Assembly: GCA_963930655.1 (NCBI GenBank) | Contig: OZ005608.1 | Span: 13,330,001 to 13,394,000, forward strand | DNA: 64,000 bases | Direction of reading: 5' to 3' | DNA from: Myrica gale | Taxonomy: Eukaryota; Streptophyta; Magnoliopsida; Fagales; Myricaceae | In this document: positions 23,900 through 36,070 of the stretch, piece after piece | How positions within the stretch are numbered: the first letter of the stretch is position 1 | How the letters are laid out: each line of letters starts with the position of its first letter | The notes under the pieces: model-generated | Databases searched by the model: none | What the model saw: the letters and a program-made list of their open reading frames with translations, nothing else | Told to the model about the DNA's origin: nothing | Program-made: the position numbers and the translations under genes

Positions 23900-26233
23900 A
23901 CTTCTCAAGGTATGAAACTCAGCTAGCATGACGAGAATTATGCTTCTTCTACCCTTCAAGAAGCTCAAAGTTTTATGGTCTAAAAAGAGAACCAACTCTA
24001 CACCAATGAGATAATGTTCCCAATGTCGTAAAGCTTGAATAATGACATATAACTCTTTATCATAGGTTGAATATTTTAGATTTGCATCACTGAGTTTCTC
24101 ACTTAAATAAGCAACAAATTTTCCTCTTGCAGAAGAATAGCTCTTATGCCAACATTTGACGCATCACACTCTACATGGAATGGCTTAGAAAAAATTGTTA
24201 GTGCTAGAATTGGTGCTTCAACAAGTTTGGACTTCAACTTTTGGAAACTACTTTCAGCCTCATTGGTCCACCGAAATTCCTTTTTTCTTTAGAATATTCA
24301 TTATTAGAGTAACAATGATGCTGAAATGTCAATAAATTTTGTTTGTAAAATGAGGTTAAACCATGAAAGTTTCTTACATCGAATAGGCTTTTAAGTGTAG
24401 GTCAATTAAGAATAGTCTTTACTTTCTCATCATCCATCTTCATGTCATCTACACTCACAATATTGCCCAAAAATACAACTTGATCAGTCATGAAAAACAC
24501 TTCTTAAGGTTCGCATATAGCTAGTTTTCATGGAGCACTTTGAAAAAATAGGATAGGTGTTCCTAGTTTTGTACTCTATCCTTGCTATAAATCAAGATAT
24601 CATCAAAATACACCACAACATACTTTCCCATGAAGATCTTCAATGCTTGAGTCATAAGTCTCATGAAAGTGTTTGGGCCATTGGACAATCAAAATGACAT
24701 AACCAATCACTCATACATTCATCCTTGATTTTAAAATTTTCTTCCATTCATCGCCTTCTCTAATTCTGATTTAGTGATAACCACTTTTAACCACTTTGCA
24801 AATCAACTTTAGAGAATACTTTAGCATTAACAAGTTCATCAAGCATATCGTCAAGTCTAGGAATGAGAAATCTATACTTGATTGTGATCTTGTTCATAGC
24901 TCTACTATCAACACACATCTACACGTTTCATCCTTCTTAGGAGTTAAGAGAGCAGGAACCGAACAAGGACGAAGGGATTCTCTAATCAGCCCCTTTTTCA
25001 ACAAGTCAATGACGTGTTTTTGTAACTCAGCATGTTCACTAGGAGGCATTCTATAATAAGGCAAGTTAGGAAGTATAGCACCTTGAGGCTTTCTACATTA
25101 CTCGTTGGATTACAAGGCCTTCTTCATCATAGATTGGTTCTTAATCCACATCTACTTCTTCTTCCAACAAGTGCAACTAATAGGATCTATGCCCAACTTC
25201 ATTACATCTACATCTAATAGAAAATGAGTCAGATTTTCCACGCTCCTTACTCACCCTACCATGTTGTTGAGCTGGCTTTTGAAAGATAGGATCTATGCCA
25301 ACTTTTTTTTCTTTATCCTTCATCAACTTTTTTTTCTTTTCGGTATGAACTCCATTTTATTTTCTGGTAGCGCCTTCTCCAAAGAATGAAATGAATGCAT
25401 CATAAGCTCACCCTTCAGATTATACTTTAGCTCACTAACATATCTTGCCACCAGTTGATCATCAAATTCTTGCAAATTCACACAACTCATTAGTTTGTAG
25501 AATTGTGTTGTATAATCACCAACAGATTGCTCCATACATTGATGCAATTGATGGGACTTTTGGTACAGAGTTTTAGAATAATCTAAAGGCATAAATTTCT
25601 CATCAAGCTTCAACTTCATCTCAGCCCAAATATTGATTCTTGGAATTCCTCTACGATCTCTACTACGCTGATATTGCTGCCACCATATTAGAGCATGACC
25701 CTTCAACTTCATAGCAATGAACTGGACTTTTCTTTCATATGAGAGATTTTTTCATTCAAAGAAAGCTTCTAAAGATTTCATACAATCACAATACTCATTT
25801 ACATCAAGTTTCCCATCAAAGTCTTGCACATGAACTTGGATGCTTCAATCATTGTTTTCTAAAGCACGAGCCAAACGTTCCATGGACCATTGAGCAGCAA
25901 CTCTAGGCTCAATGAAAGAACTAGAAGAAGATGAATGGTCATATCGGTTATTGTCATAATCAAAGAAGACATTGCGTGCACTTTTCCGACTCATATGGCT
26001 TCAAGTTGGTGTAGTTTGAAGACGTTGAAAGAGTTCATTTATCATGTTCACAAGTCTTTGATTTGGTTCCTGTAATGCCGCAAGTTCAGCTTGTACATCA
26101 TCACACTCTGTTTCTTTGACATCATTGAGGCATTGTGAAAGGCCAAGAGATACGAAGAAGATAGAAATCTTGAAATTCTGAAGAACATGAGAGAAATTCA
26201 ATCACCCCAGTAAGAAAACTTGCTCTGATACCA
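23900..26233 (-). mobile_element. Ty3/gypsy gag-pol fossil, minus strand
   Basis: The order on the minus strand is a tRNA-iMet-type primer-binding site TGGTATCAGAGCA (26221-26233), gag (about 26200-25323) with WWQQYQRSRDRRG and a YVSELKYNLKGE region, reverse transcriptase with [16 protein letters not shown] near 24600, and an RNase H piece with DHKTLSFLKG near 23970. Protease is poorly preserved, and integrase and the 3' LTR are not seen. The LTR expected to the right (26236 to perhaps 27000) has no second copy in the window, so its limit is open. The element is broken in many places and looks old. Confidence 0.8.
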
Positions 26234-26235
26234 AG

Positions 26236-27037
26236 TTGATGCAGATCAGGATCCGCAAGACTTGACAAAGTCGACCAAGCCACTTGCATGATTGGTAGGA
26301 GGATGTCACTCAACTCCAAAGCAAGAGACACTTGCAATAATTATATTTTTTTTTTGTCAAAAAGCTCTTCCTCTTTATTTTGGATATTCATTCATACATA
26401 GAGTTCATTACATCATGGTCAAGCTAGAAAAAAACGAGATAATCTAGTCTAGACAACTCCAATACAAAAGAAATTAAATGCACTTTGAAATCCGTTGTCT
26501 ATTGTCAGTCCCAACTTCCCAAAGTAAAAACATCACAACTTTCTCTAGGAATCCTCAGATGGCACAAAGTCAAGTGAGTTTAAAACTAGAGACGTAGAAC
26601 TTTCCAATGATATATCGCAGACCTGCTAACTCATTCTAAATCGTTTCAAAATTCAATTTAAACACCGGTGGGCTTTTCCAAGCTCCAGTGTCACACTTCA
26701 ACGTATTGAGCACATAATGTCTGCAACTTCTTCATTTTCCGAAGCAAGGAGATAAATTTTGGAGTAGTTGAGTAGTTTGATTTCTAACTTGTAGAGAAAT
26801 TGGAAGTCTTCAGTTAGATGTTAAATTTTCCAGTTACCTTTGCAATTGCCACTGATGACAAAGCTTTTAGCATGAACCTCTTCTGACTATCTCAATTAGG
26901 TGATGAAGATCAAGCACTACATTGAGATGCTACCACAAACATACTGGAACTTTCATTTACAGGAGACATCAAACTGCCATTTTATCAGCCTGATACAAAA
27001 GCCATAATTTTTGTTGGAGCCAGGTTGCATGGAGATT
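26236..27037 (-). other. Possible LTR of the minus-strand Ty3/gypsy element; otherwise no gene
   Basis: The stretch adjoins the primer-binding site on the side where a 5' LTR should lie, but no partner copy is available to define it. No coding sequence is visible. Confidence 0.35.
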
Positions 27038-27391
27038 CTATTGTAGAAAAGGATATCTAGAAATATAGTATTCCCTTACACGAGAAGCACCATCTCTTGC
27101 TAGAATCCCTTCCAGATCTCCTATAATTCTGGCCAACCATATCTCCAAATTTCTCTGGATTTCTTTTAAGTTGTTTATGATCGAGTCCAAAGATCTCTTT
27201 GTGGTCAGTTTGGCCTGGCTTCCCAGCTCATCTATACAATAACTCTTCCCAACTTCGGTTTGTATAGCCATGAACTTCTGTCCCGTTTCTGTTGCACGCT
27301 GCTGAAGTCGAAATCCTTCAAGTAGGAACTCAGTTTGTCTCTGTGTTCGAAACTCTGGACTAAGTGTTGGTTCGGAGGGGTCACTAGCCTG
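27038..27391 (-). CDS. Coiled-coil host gene, last exon
   Basis: From an acceptor (TTTTCACAG) to the stop at 27038 the exon encodes 117 residues. They begin QASDPSEPTLSPEFRTQ and end REYYISRYPFLQ, with FLLEGFRLQQRATETGQ and LARIIGDLEGILARDG between. Phase 0 at its start fits the phase-0 donor at 27910. The tone (helical, charged, no membrane segments) suggests a structural or scaffold protein. I do not recognise the family by name. The exon has no internal stop, so decay here has been slight or recent. Confidence 0.7.
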   Translation of the reverse strand, partial: QASDPSEPTLSPEFRTQRQTEFLLEGFRLQQRATETGQKFMAIQTEVGKSYCIDELGSQAKLTTKRSLDSIINNLKEIQRNLEIWLARIIGDLEGILARDGASRVREYYISRYPFLQ

Positions 27392-27910
27392 CTGTGAAAA
27401 TGAGCAAAACAACTTTTAAGGAACATAACCAACAATGGATCCATATATGTCAGCAATAAAGTAATCAAAATTTTACCTATAAAACAAAGAGATAAAAATA
27501 TGAGCAGAAAAAGGTGTAGGGGCAGGCTGAGGGGTGGGAGTCGTTAAGGGAAGAGAGTTACTTCAACCCAAATTTCCAGCTTCAATAGCAAATGGTTGAC
27601 ATGCTCCATCATGTGAAGTTACTTTGAATAACTCACTAGTAGCCTGACATAGGATTTTGTTTTCTATTCTTCCACCAGGGAAGAACGGCACATCCTTTTT
27701 GTCCAATTGGTTTACCATATAAGCGGGAGCAACAGAAGAAAGAGGACCTAACCAGCACAGCCTTGCAGATTTGAGGAATAAAGGTTTTTTCTAACTTGAT
27801 GCTTCATTTAACAGATGGGGGGGGTATCGAAAAGAATCACATGATGACTGAGACAACTCGTTAATATTTTAAAGCCCAAAACCAATAAACCAGCAGCAGT
27901 TGAGCATTAC

Positions 27911-28045
27911 CATTATTCTGCATAGATCGTCAATCTTCCCTCCAAGAGCTTGATATCTCTTTGCCTGCTTACTCAACAGTGATGGTACTCTCAATAAATC
28001 ACTCTTGCCAACTTTTACCAAATTCTCTAGTTCCTGTTCGAGCAA
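27911..28045 (-). CDS. Coiled-coil host gene, internal exon
   Basis: The minus strand reads LLEQELENLVKVGKSDLL, then SLLSKQAKRYQALGG and KIDDLCRIM, up to a GTAATG donor at 27910-27905. The acceptor is most simply CTAAAG just before 28045. In-frame reading cannot go much further upstream because of a TGA. Both ends are phase 0, which joins correctly to the last exon and to the exon ending at 36071. Additional small exons between could have been missed. Confidence 0.55.
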
Positions 28046-30579
28046 CTTTAGTTTAGAACTCCAGTGGAATCACCATCTACCTTCCAAGGGGATTCCCTTC
28101 TAGTCAAGAAAAGTATGTTGCTCCTTTTGTTAGTTGTAGTGTTAGAAATATAGGCTTCAGAAATATCAGTTTATACTCTCTAAATTTACATTGGTACAAA
28201 ATGCTTCATATGATATAATGATTCAAGGGAGTCATACTGAACATCCTGCAAGATGTGACATTCAAATCTCAGATCGTAGGAAGTACCTTGATTTTCATTA
28301 TAAATGGTTTTTTTATAGGTTACTGTCTTTGCTATGTCAGTCACGACGCAAAGTGCCTTCCAACTTCTGAATCAGTTATTGCTTTCTGTCTATTGGCACT
28401 GTTAGGTGATAAATGGTCAAAGAAAACAACACAATGGGTATTTGGTGACTGCCAATTTAATTTGAAAGGCCCAAAATGGTTCTTCCTGTGTTGCTACTCT
28501 CAGGCAAGCCCTTCCCCCAACACCCAAAAAAGGAATCACAGATGAAGCATCATGTGAACAGATCTCTACTACAGAAAATAGATGCCTTTATCAAGAGTAA
28601 AAGGCTGGTATGTTCTGGAACTCCAGAAGAGCAGTTAAAGGGATATTTACTAATCTCATAACACTACAACACCTATGATGTAACTCATCTGCAAATATTA
28701 ACTGGGTACAGACTATCACAGCAAAAATCGCATCTACTCCACAAACAGTAGATCCGAAGCATCTAAATAATTTACTAGTAGGCTGAAGATAATAGAACTG
28801 TATACCAAAGATATATTGTGTATCGGTATTAGTGTATGATCAATTTATGCAGTAATGTCATTTGCATTTAAGTCATGGTGTTTTTTTCCCTCTAATAATA
28901 TATAGTTTAGGTGGTCATACCACATTGGTGCTACTGTCCAGCAAAATCAACAGTATTACATTCCTTCCAAGTTAATGAATGATTTAATTAATTTGAGTTA
29001 GCTTCTTGATCAACATTCGAGCAGAAGATTCAGCAAATTATCTTTCTTTTCCTCTGCCAAGTTGTGCTTATTCTCCAAGACTCTGACAAGGAAGACTAAC
29101 TATTCCTTACACAACCATTCTTCCGAAAGATGGGATATTGAAAATAGAAACCAATATGACAATGGTTGTGAAGTAACGTCCAAAGTAGAGGTAGAGATCT
29201 ATATATTGAACTTCACTTTAGAATCACAACAACCAGATATCGATGCAAAGATTCTGATCAGGTCAAACGATGTTATCATATTTTATGTTACTTCCAATTG
29301 AAAATAAGGTATCTAAATGGAATTTAATCAAGGAAGAATAATAATATATCAATAACTAACGGCATATATGTACTCTTTCTCAATATTGTCAATAGTTTCG
29401 CCCGTCCACTTTTATCATTTTGCTTCTCCTGGTCAATTCCAAAGACGGGAAGTGTTATTTAGGAGAAGTTTTACAATCAATTTAATTGATGCTTTCACAT
29501 TTCCGTATGTGTAGACTCAAACTTCTCCTAAATAAATAGTTTGACCTCCAGTAGGAAATTTAACCAAAAATGAAGGAATAATATTGATATAAGGTCTGAA
29601 CGGCCATGACTTTCGCTACATGTTAAATCACCAATTATCAAAAAACGTAAACCGATAAAAAGAGTTTTTTTTTACAAGTATAAACCGATGAAAAAGAGTG
29701 ACCATCAATTAATTAGTATCTGGTGAAACTTATAACATCATATGGTTCCTTAGTTAATTCTCACAAGAAAGCATGTTGGGGAACTAACATACTTCAAACG
29801 TCTTGAGTAGAAGAATGCTCCCAAATGAGGTAACATCAACTTAGATTATTAGAGGGAAGATAAGACTTTATTTTCATCCAAGATATGGTCATATGGAAAT
29901 GAAGAGACCGCCTTACAATCAGTTTTTCTTTTTTTGCTAGCCTGGTCATCTATGCCAACCAATAAGGGAAGTGCTATACAGAGAAGCCATGCTAGTACTA
30001 GATTTAGTATGTCCATAAAAACATCCATGTCTTTTTCAAATTAGCATGTCACCAAAAGTGAAGATGGCTGGTCAACTGGAAGGTAGATGAAGTACATAGC
30101 TGCTACACTTAAGAAATGGAGCGTAGTAATTTTGATGTGAAAACTGAATGAACCTCTGAATGGAAGGATGACTTATGTTTCCCGAATAAAGGTGCAATGT
30201 GATGACGAGATAGGGGGTTGGTCAGTTAGGCTTTAGACACCATTCAGAATAGCACCTTATCAGTATTCTATTAACTTCAACAAAACGCCAATTCATGGAA
30301 ATGGTTTTAGGCAAGCAGTTGCATCTGGATAACAAAGGAATGCCAGGTTAAAATACTCTAGCATGAATTGTAAAACTTCTGATTTCAAATAAATGATTTA
30401 AATATTATGAACTTACTCTTAGACTTCTTGGAATCTTGAATATCAAAAGAACTTCTTATGCGAAGGTATAAATGTAAGTCTTTGCAACTGCTCCGAGAAA
30501 TTGAAGTACTAGTTTCTGGTAATGAGTGCTAGTTGAAGTACACCCATAAGCATTTGGCGTCTTCGTCTGGGCAGGCTGG
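28046..30579. other. Host intron sequence; one foldback
   Basis: No gene is seen. A 16-base inverted repeat (TATTTAGGAGAAGTTT) occurs at 29456-29471 and 29519-29534, with a 47-base loop; it could be a small MITE. The stretch belongs to the long intron of the coiled-coil gene that also holds the LINEs. Confidence 0.5.
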
Positions 30580-30867
30580 ACTGGGCTCATGCTTTTTTGA
30601 TGGGGCATGAGCTGGCGTTGTGCTTTGAGGAAACGGGGGTCGTGTGGGCCTGGTTGTACCGTTCGTTGGGTCTAAATTGGTATGGGAGATGGGCTGGCAG
30701 TAGGGTCGGGCAAGCTGATCTCGGGCGGGTTAGAGGACCAGATTGTCTTCGTGGCCTTTCAGGCCCCTGTTCCGATGGCGGCCTCTGTCGCTCAGCTCCG
30801 AGAGGAGGGGTCGCCGTTGTCTGGGGTGCAGAGGGTCCGGCTGGTGTTCTGACAGTACCGAAAGCCC

Positions 30868-31608
30868 TTGCTGACTATGGCCGCACGTCGCCTGTCTCCC
30901 AGATCTCCACTTCAGTGGTCGATCTTGCTTTTCCGCCTTTGGAGACGAGATCGACGTCGTCTGAGGTGGCTGTTGAAGTGCCCTTCCAGGGCAGATCTAG
31001 GCTTGGGCTCTCCGGGCCCACAACCCTCGTGGTTGGAGTCCTCTGTGGTGGCCGGGACGAGGTCTGAAGGGCTTGGGATCCTTGAAGTGGGGCACGAGGC
31101 TCCGATCTGTGACTATGCGCTGGGGAATTTGTTAGTGGTCTGTAAGAACAGCGAAATGCAGTTGGATTCCTTTGGGAGTCATGACTTGGTTGTTGAAGAG
31201 GGAGAAGGCGGACGCTCTTCTGTTTCTTTAGAAAGGGGAGGGGCTCTGGTATGTGCAGATAGTGGCGTTGATGGGTTTGTGGCTGAACCTTTGGCAGTGT
31301 GTCCTCCTTTACGGGGGAAGGAGGCTTGTCAACCGAATTTATCTTCTTCGGACTGGGTGTTGAATATGGTTTCATCCTTTAAGAATATGGTTGGGCTCTC
31401 ATGTGACGGTTACGAGAGTGAGTTGATGGCGTTCTTCGCAGCTCTAGAGCAGGATAGGGGGACTATTGGGATTGTTACTCCTAGCAAATCCGGAGGCAAG
31501 TTCTTGAGGGAGTTGAAAGGGTTGAAGTCCTCCGTTAATTATGATGGGAAGAAGTATGTGTCTAAGAAAAGCCGTAAGAGAGGGAGGGTTTCGATTAAAT
31601 CTTTATGA
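30868..31608 (+). CDS. LINE ORF1 (outer copy)
   Basis: An uninterrupted 246-codon frame. The N-terminal third is basic and low in conserved motifs, and an overlapping frame from 30597 may hold the true upstream part. The C-terminal part reads VLNMVSSFKNMVGLSCDGYE, then FFAALEQDRGT, SGGKFLRELKGLKSSVNYDG, and ends with a basic tail KKSRKRGR. This block is shared with the inner LINE (34483-34779). The stop TGA (31606-31608) overlaps the ORF2 ATG (31605) as ATGA. Plant LINE ORF1 proteins bind the element RNA. Confidence 0.65.
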   Translation: MLTMAARRLSPRSPLQWSILLFRLWRRDRRRLRWLLKCPSRADLGLGSPGPQPSWLESSVVAGTRSEGLGILEVGHEAPICDYALGNLLVVCKNSEMQLDSFGSHDLVVEEGEGGRSSVSLERGGALVCADSGVDGFVAEPLAVCPPLRGKEACQPNLSSSDWVLNMVSSFKNMVGLSCDGYESELMAFFAALEQDRGTIGIVTPSKSGGKFLRELKGLKSSVNYDGKKYVSKKSRKRGRVSIKSL

Positions 31609-32760
31609 ATCCTAGAATATTGAGTTGGAATGTTAGGGGGCTGAATGATAGTCAGAAACGCAGTAGGGTGCGTAATTTGTTGCGGGGTTGGAAGCCCGAT
31701 TTAGTTTGCTTTCAGGAAACTAAGGTGGGGATAGTTACTAGATCATTAATTCAAAGTTTGTAAGGGGGGCATCGTGTGGGCTGGTGTAGTCTAGCAGCAG
31801 TAAGAGCTTCGGGCGGGATTTTGATTTTGTGGGATTCGAGGTCTTTAGAGATGGTGGATTATTGTGAAGGTAGTTTTTCTATTTCGGTGATTTTTAAGAA
31901 TGTTGAGGACGAGGTCCATTGGATGTTTTCTGGGGTGTATGGCCCCAACGATGATAGTAGACGCGGGATGCTTTGGGATGAGTTATCAGGTGTCTTTGCA
32001 TGGTGGAACCTTCCATGGTGCATTAGGGGAGATTTCAATGTCACTCGTTTTCCTAATGAGCGGTTGGGTAACGGAGGCTTCGGAAGTGCTATGATGGATT
32101 TTTCTGATTTTATTTTAGAAAATGGCTTGATGAACTTGTCGTTGTCGGGAGGGTCCTTCACTTGGTCTAATAATAGAGTTGTCCAGTCATGATCTAGAAT
32201 TGACCGCTTTCTTTTCAACCCTTGTTGGGAAGCCTTGTTCCCCGAGGTTACCCAGAAAAGGCTCCCTTGTTTGTTCTCCGATCACTTCCATATTATGCTC
32301 GAAAATGGCAGATTTGGGGGAGGAAAGAAACCCTTCCGGTTTGAGAATATATGGCTTCAAGTCGAGGGTTTTGTGGATAAGGTGAGGGTGTGATGGAATT
32401 CCTATGTTTTCTTGGGGTCGTCGAGTTATGAGCTTGATTGTAAGTTGAAAGCTTTGAAAAAGGACCTGAAATTGTGGAATCAGGAGGGAGGTCTTTGGGG
32501 ATCTGAATTTTCGTAAACGTGTTTTGTTGGGCGATTTATCTACGTTAGAGCGATTGGATGAGGAAGGCAGCCTTTATGAGGTGGGGAAGGAGCGGAAAGT
32601 AGAAGTGTCTAGGGAGCTGCATCTTCTGAATGATATGGAGGAGACTAATTTGAGGCTAAAGTCGCGAGCTCTTTGACTGAAAGAGGGGGGGATAGGTGTA
32701 CGATGTTCTTCCACAGAGTGGCCAATTCCAATAGAAGGAACAACTCCATATCTGCATACA
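31605..32760 (+). pseudogene. LINE ORF2, endonuclease part (outer copy)
   Basis: The start MNPRILSWNVRGLNDSQK is the classic plant L1 endonuclease N-terminus. The first run ends at a TAA near 31761, and the domain then continues in the same frame (SGGILILWDSRSLEM, FSGVYGPND, WCIRGDFNV, SFTWSNN). A stop near 32190 and frame shifts by 32500 follow. The last recognisable text before the inner LINE is TMFFHRVANSNRRNNSI. The protein nicks target DNA and primes reverse transcription in active relatives. Confidence 0.8.
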
Positions 32761-34935
32761 TTTATTTGATGGTTTTCTCCGTTCTCTCTCCTCTCCCCGC
32801 TCTCCCCTGTGGGATGCCTGGGCGGTGTTATTAATTGTTTATTTGGGTGTTGATGTCTTTCTCTCGTAGATTCTGTGTTGAAGCCAAGGAGTTTCAAGTT
32901 ACAGTTTTAGGCAATGGTGTTGTGAAATTTTCGGAGTGGAGTCGGAAGGCTCTGAGCTCTATTTTCCTTGGGAGGTTTGGAGTTGTTTGGTTGGTGAACA
33001 TGGTGAGTAGACTGCAGGTGGATGCCAATAAGGAGTTTGTCTTCAAGTTTAACGAAGCTTCCCTGGCCTTTTTGGCGCAGAGATGTAGTAACAAGGCCAG
33101 GAGATATGTTATCATAGTGGAGTTTGACAGTGGGCGAAGGAAGGGGGTGGTGATGATTCCGGAAGGTAAAGGGGGGCAGGATGGCAGGATTTGGCCGCTA
33201 TGTTTCAAGAGGTGGTCTCCCACCTTGGTCAGCTCAAGAGTGGAAGAGGGGCTTTTTATGATTCTAGAGTTCGCAATGAGGATTCTTTCGTCGACGTCGC
33301 TACGAGAGGGAAGACGAGGGTGCGCTCTGGGGTGGGGGTGTGGCCGTGATGGGCGTAATGGAGGTTGGAGGTGGCATGGAGCAGAAGCCATTGTTGCATG
33401 CTTCTGCGCATGAGATTTCAGTGGGTGCCATTTCAGTTTCCAACAAGATGGCATTTAATGCTCAGTCAGTTTCCAACGAGATGGCATTTAATACTCAGTT
33501 GGCGGGCTGTATGGTGATTGACGTGCCTTTTTGGAGAGTCAAGTTGATGGGGTTCAAAGCAGAAATTGACGTTCTTTTAAGTCTTTTGGGGAAGGAGGAT
33601 GAGCCGGGTATTTTGCGAGAAGATTCCTTAGGCCCTGCGATTGAGAATGCGTGGGATAAGCAGGAAACTTTACCCCCGCAGGATCTGTTGAAGGATGCTG
33701 GGCTGGGCCCAGTTCTTTCAAATCCTATTAACATGGTTGTGGGCAATAGGCTGGCGTCTGTGGGCCCTTCGGAAGGCTTTAGCCTTTTGCAGCCTTCAGG
33801 TGTGGGCAATGGGTCGGACAAGCCTCGTGACCCGTTGTTGGCGAAAGGTTTCGTCAACGTTAAGGTTGCTGCAGTGGCAGGCGGTGCTAACCAGCTCGCG
33901 CCGGAGGAAAGTCCATCGCCGGTGCCTTCTGAGGTGCGGGGGAACTGTACGGTGGTCGTTCCGGCGCCAGAGCGGTCGCCGTGCTCCAGTCCAGTGCATG
34001 CTGACGTGGATTTTTCTTCGTCGGGGGTGTTTTGTATGCCGAATCTCATTCCTGAGGGCTCGGAAGGGTTTCCGGCGCCGGCGCTGTCACCGAGCTCCAA
34101 TCTTGTGCATGTCGAAGTGGTTGTTTCTTCTCCAGGGGATTTTTTTAGGCAGAGTCTCATTCCTGAAGGCTTCGCTGGGGTCGCCGGCTCTTCCTTAATA
34201 CACTAGGACAAGGGGGTGGGTTTAGATGAAAGGTTGTGTGTTGTTCTTCTTGTTGGGCAGGTTGAGGGTATTGTTGATTGGGATGGCCTGGGGACGTTGG
34301 GAGTCCCATGTAGAGGGGATGGGCTGGGTGTTGGGCCTGTTGGGGATTTTCAGTCTCTTGGGCCGTGTATTGGAGTGCTGATGGGGTGGGCCCGTTTCGT
34401 GTTGAAGATGGGTTAAGGTTGCCGAACCAGAGTTGTGTATGGATCCTCTGGCAGTATGTAGCCCTGACGGAGGGGAGTTTGTGTGCAGGGGAATGCCAAG
34501 GCTTCAGTGGGGAAATCTCTGGAGTGGGTCTTAGATATGGTCTCCACTGTTGGACATTTGGTTAGGGTGTCGTGTGACGGTCACGAGGAAGAGCTGAGGA
34601 ATCTTTTTACTGCGTTGGAACGAGATAGGGTGCAGCTTAGTTCCAGAAAGTCTAGAAAATCCGGGGGAAAGATGCTCAGGGAGTTGCAGGGATTGAATTC
34701 TTCGATTAACTATGAAGGGTCTTCTTCGTTTGCTAGGAAAACTAAGAAAAAGGGCGCGCATCTTGAGTTGGACTGGTAGGAGAGTTTCATGGGAGGTGGG
34801 GTTTGGACTGGTTTGGGCCTATGTTGTTGAGTTGTTAAGGGTTTTCAGTATAATCTCTTATACTGTTGACTTCGTTGTTGTGTGTTCTTTGTTTTTCTTC
34901 TCTTTAATAAGATTGACTTACTTATCAAAAAAAAA
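32760..34935 (+). mobile_element. ORF1-only LINE (half-LINE) nested in the outer LINE
   Basis: The N-terminal ORF1 domain lies at 32870-33190 (FCVEAKEFQVTVLG, SIFLGRFGVVWLVNMV, ARRYVIIVEFDSG). A variable proline/serine-rich middle follows (33340-34206), then the ORF1 C-terminus (34483-34779: VLDMVSTVGHLVRVSCDGHE, GGKMLRELQGLNSSINYEG). After the stop there is no endonuclease or RT. Instead there is about 155 bases of 3'UTR ending TTACTTATC plus ten A (34926-34935). A few frame changes occur within ORF1. No target duplication is visible. It shares its ORF1 C-terminal block with the outer LINE, so both belong to one family. Confidence 0.75.
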
Positions 34936-35700
34936 AGATTGGAGGTTGAGGGGGAGATGGTGGAGGATCCCGAGAGGATTTCTGAGGAGATCATTGGCTT
35001 CTATAGCTCCTTGTATACAAAGCCTTACTCTTGGAGACCTCTCTTGGAGGATTTAGAGTTTGCTTCTATTTCAGGGGCTGATGCAGATTGGATGGAGCGA
35101 CCTTTCGATGAGGAGGAAGTTACGGGGGCAGTTAAGAGTTTAAATAGGGATAAGGCTTCGGGCCCTGACGATTTCTCTGTAGCGTTCTTCCAATTTTGTT
35201 GGAAGGTGGTTAAGGGAGACATTCTATCTATCTTCAACGAGTTTGCTATGGAGGGGAGATTTGTAAGAAGTATGAACGTCACTTTCATTGTTCTTATCCC
35301 GAAGAAGCCGGGAGCGGTCAAGCTGAAGGACTTTCGTCCCATAAGCTTAGTGGGGGGTGTTTACAAGATTTTGGCGAAGGTGCTCGCTAATCGTTTGAAT
35401 TTTGTCTTGGATAAGATCATCTCTCCGTCCCAGAATGCTTTCGTGAGAGGTAGACAAATTTTAGATCTTGCATTGATTGCTAGCGAGTGTATTGACTCGA
35501 GGTTGAGGTCCAATGTGTCGAGCATGTTGTGCAAATTGGATATTCATAAAGCCTATGACCATGTCAATTGGAAGTTCCTTATGTATCTGTTGAGGAGATG
35601 TGGTTTTGGGGAGAGGTGGTGTAGGTGGATTGAGTTTTGCATTTCTACGGTTAGATTTTCAGTGATGGTGAATGGTTCCCCTCAAATGAACCTCTGCCAT
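34936..35700 (+). pseudogene. LINE ORF2, reverse transcriptase part (outer copy)
   Basis: The frame is open from just after the inner LINE's A-tail through 35724. It reads [67 protein letters not shown] and [16 protein letters not shown], the palm and finger segments of RT. It ends with FSVMVNGSP and then unrelated sequence. The catalytic YADD motif is absent because the 3' part is missing. Confidence 0.85.
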
Positions 35701-35724
35701 CTTAGACAACTTTCTATCCTCTGA

Positions 35725-36070
35725 TAAATAAAGATGGTGCCTGGTGTCATATGAATGCAATGAATCTGAACTATTCTTTCTTATGTGGTTAGCAGATGCA
35801 GAATTTATTTTGATCAAAATCAATTATTTTTTACGCAGATAACCCTTTTCCAGAGGCTAATATATGTTCTCAATTCCAAAATAGCTCTCATGTAGAATAC
35901 TAAGGAACTAGAACCCATAAGAAATAAGCCACTATTCCTTCACTACCAAACAGAACGTCTCAGTTTCCACAATTCTCCGGTCTTCAGATCACCTCCGAAA
36001 ATTCTAATTCCTGTCATCCTCCCACCATTTGTAAGCAACCAAACGTACCATTAGAAAAGAAAATTAATAC
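35725..36070. other. Host intron sequence
   Basis: Nothing recognisable between the LINE break and the exon donor at 36070-36069 (minus strand). Confidence 0.5.

Larger units (their letters stand above)
30580..35700 (+). mobile_element. L1-type LINE in a host intron, incomplete at both ends, interrupted by a second LINE
   Basis: ORF1-like sequence (30597-31608) is followed by ORF2 with an apurinic endonuclease domain (ILSWNVRGLND, VCFQETK, GDFNVTRFPNERLG, GSFTWSNN, SRIDRFL, SDHFHI). After the inner LINE, the reverse transcriptase starts ([62 protein letters not shown]). Sequence stops after VNGSP at about 35690, before the YADD region, so the 3' half of RT and the tail are gone. Loss of the 3' end is unusual for a LINE, which normally loses its 5' end. 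At least three stops or shifts occur in ORF2. Confidence 0.88.

Noticed and set aside
33495-34160. 221-codon minus-strand frame
   Set aside because: Antisense shadow of LINE ORF1; no family motifs.
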